From AC-37 sp035275105 (GTDB lineage Bacteria; Actinomycetota; Thermoleophilia; Solirubrobacterales; Thermoleophilaceae), in assembly GCA_035275105.1 (NCBI GenBank), contig DATENL010000180.1, positions 1 to 11,488 on the forward strand: a stretch of DNA of 11,488 nt. The letters are read 5' to 3'. Below are positions 7,282 to 11,488 of the stretch, one piece after another. How positions within the stretch are numbered: position 1 is the first letter of the stretch; the number at the start of each line of letters is the position of its first letter. Both the position numbers and the translations under genes were made by a program. The notes below the pieces were generated by a model. That model made no database searches and had not been told where the DNA came from. It was given only the letters and a program-made list of their open reading frames with translations.

Positions 7282-7992
7282 GTGAACGACCTCGAGGCGG
7301 CCCGCAGGCAGCGGCGCTGGCTGATCGGCGCGAGCGTCGCGGTGGCGGCCGCGATCGTGGTCGCGGCGATCGCGATCGGCGGGGCGGGCGGCGGCGAGGC
7401 GGGGACGACCACCGGCAGGCCGGCGGGGCGCACGGCCGTCGGCGGGCTGTTCGGCGGCATCCCGCAGCAGGGAATCCAGCTCGGCAGCCCCAGCGCGCCG
7501 GTCACGGTCACGGAGTTCGCCGACCTGCAGTGCCCGTACTGCGGCGAGAGCGCTCGCGACGAGCTGCCGGCGGTCGTGACGCGCTTCGTGCGTCCCGGCC
7601 GGGTCAGGCTCGTGTTCAGGAACCTCGCGTTCCTGGGGCCGGACTCGCTGCGCGGCGCCCGGGTCGTGGCTGCCGCGGCGCTCCAGAACCGGCTCTGGCA
7701 GATGGTCGACCTCGTCTACCGCAACCAGGGCGAGGAGAACTCGGGCTGGCTGAACGACGCGTACCTGCGTCGCGTCGCAACCGCGGCGGGCGTCGAGCCG
7801 AAGCGGGCGTTCGCCGAACGCGCATCGGTGGCCGCGCGCGCGCAGCTCGACGAGGCGCGACGGATGGCGAAGGCTGCGGGCGTCTCGTCCACCCCGACCT
7901 TCGTGATCGCGCGCGGTGGCCGGGAGGTCGAGCGGGTGACCGGGGCGGGGGAGCTCGAGGCCGCGCTGGCCAAGGCCGTGAACGGCTCGTGA
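7282..7992 (+). CDS. Membrane-anchored DsbA-like thiol:disulfide oxidoreductase
   Basis: A 236-residue protein with a short cytoplasmic N-terminus rich in Arg (ARRQRRW), one transmembrane helix (about residues 13-33, Ala/Val/Ile rich), a Gly/Thr-rich linker, and an extracytoplasmic thioredoxin-fold domain from about residue 68. The active site is CPYC (Cys84, Cys87) in EFADLQCPYCGES, and the cis-proline loop is SSTPTFVI (Pro205). The long helical insertion between them (RNLAFLGPDSLRGARVV..., LVYRNQGEENSGWL) is typical of the Thioredoxin_4/DsbA-like family. It likely forms or isomerises disulfides in exported proteins. No VKOR or DsbB partner is visible here. The GTG start at 7282 follows the dgt TAG with zero bases between, with AGGGG about eight bases upstream, implying translational coupling to dgt. 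It ends 21 bp before dnaG. Confidence 0.9.
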   Translation: MNDLEAARRQRRWLIGASVAVAAAIVVAAIAIGGAGGGEAGTTTGRPAGRTAVGGLFGGIPQQGIQLGSPSAPVTVTEFADLQCPYCGESARDELPAVVTRFVRPGRVRLVFRNLAFLGPDSLRGARVVAAAALQNRLWQMVDLVYRNQGEENSGWLNDAYLRRVATAAGVEPKRAFAERASVAARAQLDEARRMAKAAGVSSTPTFVIARGGREVERVTGAGELEAALAKAVNGS

Positions 7993-8000
7993 CGACCATC

Positions 8001-8006
8001 TAGCCT
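8001..8006 (+). promoter_or_regulatory. Candidate -10 box (TAGCCT) for dnaG
   Basis: TAGCCT lies in the 21-bp gap between the DsbA-like gene and dnaG, seven bases before the dnaG GTG. That is the spacing expected if transcription starts on the G of the start codon (leaderless mRNA). It belongs to the CTAGNNT set seen before ppdK, the tRNA gene and the DUF6328-like gene. No Shine-Dalgarno sequence and no clear -35 box are present. Confidence 0.45.
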
Positions 8007-8013
8007 CCCGGCC

Positions 8014-9807
8014 GTGGCGCGCTACACGCAGGACTCGATCGAGCGGGTGAAGGAAGCCGTCGACATGGTCGAGCTGGTGGGGGCGCGGAGCGACCTCCGG
8101 CGGGCGGGCACTCAGTGGAAGGGCCTGTGCCCGTTCCACGACGAGCGGACGCCGTCGTTCTCGGTCAACCCCGACAGGCGGGTCTACTACTGCTTCGGGT
8201 GCGGGGCGCACGGGGACGCGATCGCCTTCGTCCGCGAGACCGAGGCGCTCGACTTCCAGGCCGCGGTCGAGCACCTGGCGGAGCGCTACGGGGTGGAGCT
8301 CAAGCGCGAGGCGGAGGACCCGCAGGAGGAGGCGAGGCGGCAGCGCCGCCAGCGCCTCGCCCGGCTCGTGGAGCGCACGGCGGCGTTCTACGCGCGTTAC
8401 CTGTGGGAGTCGAACGAGGCGCGCCGCGCTCGCGACTACCTGGCGGGCCGGGGGCTTCGGGAGGACGTGCTGCGCGACTTCCGGATCGGGTACGCGCCGA
8501 GCAGATGGGACACGGTCACCGTGCGCGCCCAGGAGGACGGGTTCCGGCCCGACGAGCTCGTCGCGGCGGGGCTCGCTCAGGCCAAGCGGGGCGGAGGCGG
8601 GTTCTACGACCGCTTCCGCGGCCGGATCATGTTTCCGCTGGCGGACGCGCGTGGGCGCGTGCTCGGATTCGGCGCGCGCTCATTGTCCGACGACCAGCCG
8701 CCGAAATACATCAATACGTCTGAGAACGAGCTTTACCATAAGGGCCGCCAGCTGTTCGGGATCGACCGTGCAAGGGCGGCGGCGGCCAAGAAGGGGCGTA
8801 TAGTGGCGGTTGAGGGGTACACGGACGTGCTTGCTCTTCATCAGGGAGGGGTTTCAGAGAGCGTGGCAATCATGGGCACGGCGCTCACGCATGAGCAGTT
8901 GGCGGAGCTGAGCAGGGCGGTGGGTGCCGACGGCGGCGTCTACCTGGCGCTCGACGCCGACCGCGCGGGCCAGGAGGCGATGCTCCGCGCCGGGCGCGGA
9001 GCCCGCGAGCGCGGGGTGGAGCTGAGGGTCATCGGCATGCCCGAGGGCGCCGATCCGGCGGATCTGGTCGAGCGAGATGGCGCGGAGGCGTTCGAGTCGC
9101 TGCTCGGGCGCGCGGTGACCGTCCACGAGTTCGAGGTCCGCAGGCGGCTCGCAGCCGTCGATCGCGGCGACCCGGTCGCCCGCGACCGCGCGCTCGGCGA
9201 CGTTTTGCCGATCTTGCAGTCCCTCGACGCAAATTCCGTGTTAAGGGATCATCTGATGCGGCTAGTTGCCGACAAGCTCGAAGTGCCCCCGGAGAACCTT
9301 CACGTGCAGGTCGCGAGCGCAGGACGGGCCACGCCGGCCGCCCCGCGTCCGTTCGAGCGCACCGGCGAGGCCGCTCCGCCGCGCGTCGCCACGCCGTCGG
9401 TCGAGGCCGTCGCCCGGGCCGAGCGCGAGTTCCTGGCGATGTGCCTCTCGGATAGCGCGCAGGGCCGCGAGTACCTCGGGCGGCTCGAGAACGACCACTT
9501 CTCGTCGCAGGCGCTGCGGCGCGTGCGCGACCACCTGCTGGACCACTTCGACGAGCCGCTGGCGGACCTGCCGGAGGACGATCCTGGGCTCGCCGCGCTT
9601 GTGACCGACGTCGCGATGCGCGGTGAGGAGGAGCACGTGTCGGGCGACGCGCTGCGCCTGACGTTCCTCCAGCTGGAGCTTCAGCGCGTGATGCGACAGC
9701 TGCGGCACGCCGAGCGCGAGGGCGACCTCGAACGTCAGCGCGAGCTTTGGCCGATAAGGGAGAGCGTGAAGGTGCAGATCGACGAGTTGATGGGGCAGAC
9801 GCTGTGA
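8014..9807 (+). CDS. dnaG: DNA primase DnaG
   Basis: Replicative primase, synthesising RNA primers at the fork with the DnaB helicase. It has 597 residues, a normal length. The N-terminal CHC2 zinc-binding domain has Cys39, His42, Cys60 and Cys63 (CPFHDERTPSFSV and YYCFGCGAHGDAI). The RNA-polymerase core has RIMFPLADARGRVLGFGARSL (204-224). The TOPRIM domain has the catalytic Glu267 in EGYTDV and the acidic triad region LALDADRAGQEA with Asp314 and Asp316. An Ala/Pro-rich linker (about 436-461) leads to the helical C-terminal helicase-interaction domain. The GTG at 8014 is supported by the family-typical MARYTQDSIERVKEAVDMVELV start and by the -10-like box seven bases upstream. It overlaps rpoD by four bases. 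Two internal stretches (about 8671-8900 and 9204-9290) are markedly lower in GC and rich in codons avoided elsewhere, including a TTA at Leu410. Confidence 0.98.
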   Translation: MARYTQDSIERVKEAVDMVELVGARSDLRRAGTQWKGLCPFHDERTPSFSVNPDRRVYYCFGCGAHGDAIAFVRETEALDFQAAVEHLAERYGVELKREAEDPQEEARRQRRQRLARLVERTAAFYARYLWESNEARRARDYLAGRGLREDVLRDFRIGYAPSRWDTVTVRAQEDGFRPDELVAAGLAQAKRGGGGFYDRFRGRIMFPLADARGRVLGFGARSLSDDQPPKYINTSENELYHKGRQLFGIDRARAAAAKKGRIVAVEGYTDVLALHQGGVSESVAIMGTALTHEQLAELSRAVGADGGVYLALDADRAGQEAMLRAGRGARERGVELRVIGMPEGADPADLVERDGAEAFESLLGRAVTVHEFEVRRRLAAVDRGDPVARDRALGDVLPILQSLDANSVLRDHLMRLVADKLEVPPENLHVQVASAGRATPAAPRPFERTGEAAPPRVATPSVEAVARAEREFLAMCLSDSAQGREYLGRLENDHFSSQALRRVRDHLLDHFDEPLADLPEDDPGLAALVTDVAMRGEEEHVSGDALRLTFLQLELQRVMRQLRHAEREGDLERQRELWPIRESVKVQIDELMGQTL

Positions 9808-10754
9808 GCGAGCTCGCGCAGTTCGACGAGCCCGAGCAGGAGCGCGAGGAGTCGATGCCGCAGGTCTCCGACCTATTCGACGAGGGCGGGGTCGTCACGG
9901 CGGGCCTCAAGCCGAAGGAGCCCGAGGGCGGCTCCGACGACGCGGTCCGCAACTACCTCAAGTCGATCGGCCGCGTGCGGCTCCTGACCAAGGAGGACGA
10001 GGTCCGGCTGGCCAAGCGCGTCGAGGCGAACGACATGGAGGCGAAGAACCAGCTGATCGAGGCCAACCTCCGGCTGGTGGTGTCGATCGCCAAGCGCTAC
10101 AGCGGTCGCGGGCTCACGCTGCTCGACCTCATCCAGGAGGGCAACCTCGGGCTGATCCGCGCGGTCGAGAAGTTCGACTGGCGGCGCGGCTTCAAGTTCT
10201 CGACGTACGCCACCTGGTGGATCCGCCAGGGCATCACCCGGGCGCTCGCCGACCAGTCGCGCACGATCCGGATCCCGGTCCACATGGTCGAGCGGATGAA
10301 CCGCGTCGGCCGCGCCCGCCGCGCACTGATCCAGAAGCACAACCGCGAGCCGAGCCCCGAGGAGATCGCCAAGGAGGTCGACATGACCCCGACGCAGGTC
10401 GAGGACATCCTCGAGCTCGGGCGCGAGCCGGTCTCGCTGGAGACGCCGGTCGGGCCGGCCGAGGGCGAGACCCGCCTCGCCGACTTCATCGAGGACGACG
10501 CCTCCGAGGCGCCGATCGAGCAGGTCTCGTCGACCATGCGCCACCGCGACCTCGAGGCCGCGCTCCGCTCGCTCCAGTGGCGCGAGCGCAGGGTGCTCGA
10601 GCTGCGCTACGGGCTGTCGTCGGAGGAGCCGATGACGCTCGAGGCGATCGGCTCGGAGGTCGGCGTCACGCGCGAGCGCGTACGCCAGATCGAGTCGAAG
10701 ACACTGTCGAAGCTGAAGAACTCCCGCGAGGCCGAGAAGCTCAAGGAAGACTGA
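9804..10754 (+). CDS. rpoD: RNA polymerase sigma factor, primary sigma-70 type (RpoD/SigA)
   Basis: Directs RNA polymerase to -10/-35 promoters. From the GTG at 9804 it has 316 residues: region 1.2 DDAVRNYLKSIGRVRLLTKE (45-64), regions 2.1-2.4 from NQLIEANLRLVVSIAKRYSG through DLIQEGNLGLIRAVEKFDW and FSTYATWWIRQGITRALADQ (82-151), region 3 (RIPVHMVERMNRV onward), and region 4 with LELRYGL and the helix-turn-helix MTLEAIGSEVGVTRERVRQI (277-296). There is no region 1.1 and no long non-conserved insert, so it is far shorter than the HrdB/SigA of many actinobacteria. Linkage to dnaG favours the housekeeping sigma over a group 2 factor. The GTG overlaps the dnaG stop as GTGA, suggesting translational coupling; ATG 9855, with GAGGAG three bases upstream, is a real alternative that would remove 17 residues. 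Confidence 0.93.
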   Translation: MSELAQFDEPEQEREESMPQVSDLFDEGGVVTAGLKPKEPEGGSDDAVRNYLKSIGRVRLLTKEDEVRLAKRVEANDMEAKNQLIEANLRLVVSIAKRYSGRGLTLLDLIQEGNLGLIRAVEKFDWRRGFKFSTYATWWIRQGITRALADQSRTIRIPVHMVERMNRVGRARRALIQKHNREPSPEEIAKEVDMTPTQVEDILELGREPVSLETPVGPAEGETRLADFIEDDASEAPIEQVSSTMRHRDLEAALRSLQWRERRVLELRYGLSSEEPMTLEAIGSEVGVTRERVRQIESKTLSKLKNSREAEKLKED

Positions 10755-10756
10755 AG

Positions 10757-10829
10757 CTCGGGGGGAGGGACTCGAACCCTCAACCTATCGGTTAACAGCC
10801 GATCGCTCTGCCGATTGAGCTACCCCCGA
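10757..10829 (-). tRNA. tRNA-Asn (anticodon GTT)
   Basis: A complete 73-nt cloverleaf folds on the minus strand. The acceptor stem TCGGGGG/CCCCCGA pairs perfectly over seven pairs, the D-stem is GCTC/GAGC, the anticodon stem is ATCGG/CCGAT around loop CTGTTAA with anticodon GTT (10794-10796), the variable loop is AGGTT, and the T-arm is GAGGG-TTCGAGT-CCCTC. The discriminator base is G, as expected for Asn. The 3' CCA is not encoded. The 3' end is two bases from the stop codon of the convergent rpoD gene. Confidence 0.98.
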
Positions 10830-10840
10830 CCGCGCGCGCA

Positions 10841-10846
10841 AGCCTA
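10841..10846 (-). promoter_or_regulatory. Candidate -10 box (TAGGCT) for tRNA-Asn
   Basis: On the minus strand TAGGCT lies 11 bases before the first base of the tRNA, in the 20-bp gap after the DUF6328-like gene. The spacing suits a very short 5' leader removed by RNase P. No clear -35 box is seen. Read-through from the upstream gene is an alternative source of the transcript. Confidence 0.4.
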
Positions 10847-10849
10847 GCG

Positions 10850-11359
10850 TCAGGCGTGCTGCTCACCCGCGTCCCCCGCGAACCGGCGGGCGAGCGGGTA
10901 GAGGTACCACAGGCACACGAACAGCGCCGCGAAGCAGGTGGTGACGATCACGACAGTCGTCGCCTTGAACAGCACGTCCGTGATCAGCAGGATCACGCCG
11001 GTCATCGCGGCGGCGACGAACCCGAGCCCGATCAGGGTCAGCGTGTTGCCGACCGCGATCAGCCGGTGCTTCTGGTGCCGTCGCCACAGCACGCGGTGGT
11101 GCGCCGTGGGCGCGATGAGGAACGCCGACGCCGCGGCGGCGCATAGCAGCGTGACGAAGTAGGTCATCCGCTGGAACTCCGTCACCTTCGCGAACTGCTG
11201 GGTGAACGGCACGGTCAGCAGGAACGCGAACATCACCTGGACACCGACGAGCGCCACCCTGAGCTCCTGGAGCAGCTCGATCATCCGGCGGTTCTCCCGC
11301 TCGCTCCGCTCCTCGTCTTCGGCGTCGCGCTCGATCCGCTCGTCGCTCACACCCGGCAT
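10850..11359 (-). CDS. DUF6328-like four-helix membrane protein
   Basis: A 169-residue protein with a strongly charged, Glu/Arg-rich cytoplasmic N-terminus (about residues 6-25), then RRMIELLQELRVALVGVQVMFAFLL, which I recognise from the actinobacterial DUF6328 family. Four hydrophobic segments follow at roughly 34-52, 66-86, 103-128 and 132-155, with a conserved-looking LIAPTAHHRVLWRR loop between the second and third. Function unknown; some family members carry a sodium:proton antiporter label that nothing in this sequence supports. Start choice is open: ATG 11359 directly follows the upstream gene's TAG, GTG 11368 would overlap that gene, and GTG 11350 sits seven bases after a -10-like TAGCAT. 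It is on the same strand as tRNA-Asn, 20 bp upstream of it. Confidence 0.8.
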   Translation of the reverse strand: MPGVSDERIERDAEDEERSERENRRMIELLQELRVALVGVQVMFAFLLTVPFTQQFAKVTEFQRMTYFVTLLCAAAASAFLIAPTAHHRVLWRRHQKHRLIAVGNTLTLIGLGFVAAAMTGVILLITDVLFKATTVVIVTTCFAALFVCLWYLYPLARRFAGDAGEQHA

Positions 11360-11363
11360 GCTA
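11358..11363 (-). promoter_or_regulatory. Candidate -10 box (TAGCAT) for the DUF6328-like gene
   Basis: On the minus strand TAGCAT overlaps the TAG stop of the upstream gene and lies seven bases before GTG 11350. It has the same CTAGNNT form and the same spacing to a GTG as the dnaG box. If real, translation would begin at GTG 11350 on a leaderless mRNA, giving a 166-residue product. The hexamer also contains the first bases of ATG 11359, so the two start models exclude each other. Confidence 0.35.
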
Positions 11364-11488
11364 GGCACCGGCTTCGCGGGCCGCGAAGGCCTCCACCGCC
11401 CGCGCCGCCCGGGCCCCGCCGTCGTTGGCCGCCGCCCAGTCGCGCAGCTCGGCGGCCCGGCGGGCGAACCGCTCGTCGCCGAGCAGCC
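11361..11488 (-). CDS. C-terminal tail of a probable glycosyltransferase (partial)
   Basis: A minus-strand reading frame enters from beyond the window's right edge and ends at TAG 11363-11361, leaving about 41 codons. The residues (LLGDERFARRAAELRDW, then a Gly/Ala/Arg stretch, then AVEAFAAREAGA) resemble the final helices of GT1/MGT-type glycosyltransferases, where a 'loxdxxfrxxAxxl' helix is followed by a 'gGaxxAaxxve' helix. That is a weak resemblance over a short tail, so the family call is tentative. Its stop is one base from ATG 11359 of the next gene, and GTG 11368 would overlap it. Confidence 0.55.
   Translation of the reverse strand, partial: LLGDERFARRAAELRDWAAANDGGARAARAVEAFAAREAGA

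Noticed and set aside
6220..8274. Long open frame antisense to dgt, the DsbA-like gene and the dnaG start
   Set aside because: It runs across three well-supported plus-strand genes and has shadow-frame composition only.
8799..8804. TATAGT inside dnaG as an internal rpoD promoter
   Set aside because: It lacks a -35 partner and lies about 1 kb before rpoD; kept only as one possible explanation of the low-GC patch and not annotated.
10850..11359. Sodium:proton antiporter label for the DUF6328-like protein
   Set aside because: It has only four hydrophobic segments and no antiporter motifs; the label would be inherited annotation and not evidence.
1..11488. CRISPR array, insertion sequence, prophage, toxin-antitoxin or other defence module
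   Set aside because: Reading both strands showed no spaced direct repeats, transposase motifs, terminal inverted repeats or small toxin/antitoxin pairs; gaps are under 45 bases and filled by promoter-like sequence.

Overview
The window is a compact, very GC-rich (roughly 70%+) bacterial chromosome segment with short gaps, many GTG starts and housekeeping genes. The gene set (dgt-dnaG-rpoD, a DUF6328-type membrane protein, a PPDK) points to an actinobacterium. I would guess the Thermoleophilia/Solirubrobacterales side, but that placement rests on recalled gene style and not on a search. No mobile element, CRISPR array, phage gene or defence system is visible, and no gap reaches 300 bases.

Left block (1-2825): the 3' part of mutM (formamidopyrimidine-DNA glycosylase, N-terminus outside the window), then two adjacent genes for exported proteins of unknown function that are clearly paralogous to each other, then a minus-strand glutaredoxin. 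The second paralog and the glutaredoxin converge and share a CTAG that supplies both stop codons.

Central block (2845-7992): recO diverges from the glutaredoxin gene across only 19 bp. It is followed by ppdK (pyruvate, phosphate dikinase), which is the largest gene, then dgt (HD-domain dNTP triphosphohydrolase) and a membrane-anchored DsbA-like thiol oxidoreductase whose GTG start directly abuts the dgt stop.

Right block (8014-11488): dnaG (primase) and rpoD (primary-type sigma factor) overlap by four bases (GTGA). This is the dnaG-rpoD core of the classical macromolecular-synthesis operon, here preceded by dgt and the DsbA-like gene and not by rpsU. On the opposite strand lie a tRNA-Asn(GTT), whose 3' end stops two bases from the rpoD stop codon, a four-helix DUF6328-like membrane protein, and the 3' end of a probable glycosyltransferase.

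The functional theme is nucleic-acid maintenance: base excision repair (MutM), recombinational repair (RecO), dNTP pool control (Dgt), primer synthesis (DnaG) and transcription initiation (RpoD). Central carbon metabolism (PPDK) and thiol redox (glutaredoxin, DsbA-like) are interleaved. The main second-look signals are a recurring CTAGNNT motif at promoter position, often so close to the start codon that leaderless mRNAs are implied; two low-GC codon patches inside dnaG; a PPDK lacking the regulatory threonine next to its catalytic histidine; and the tandem exported paralog pair. I did not find convincing evidence of a new multi-gene system.
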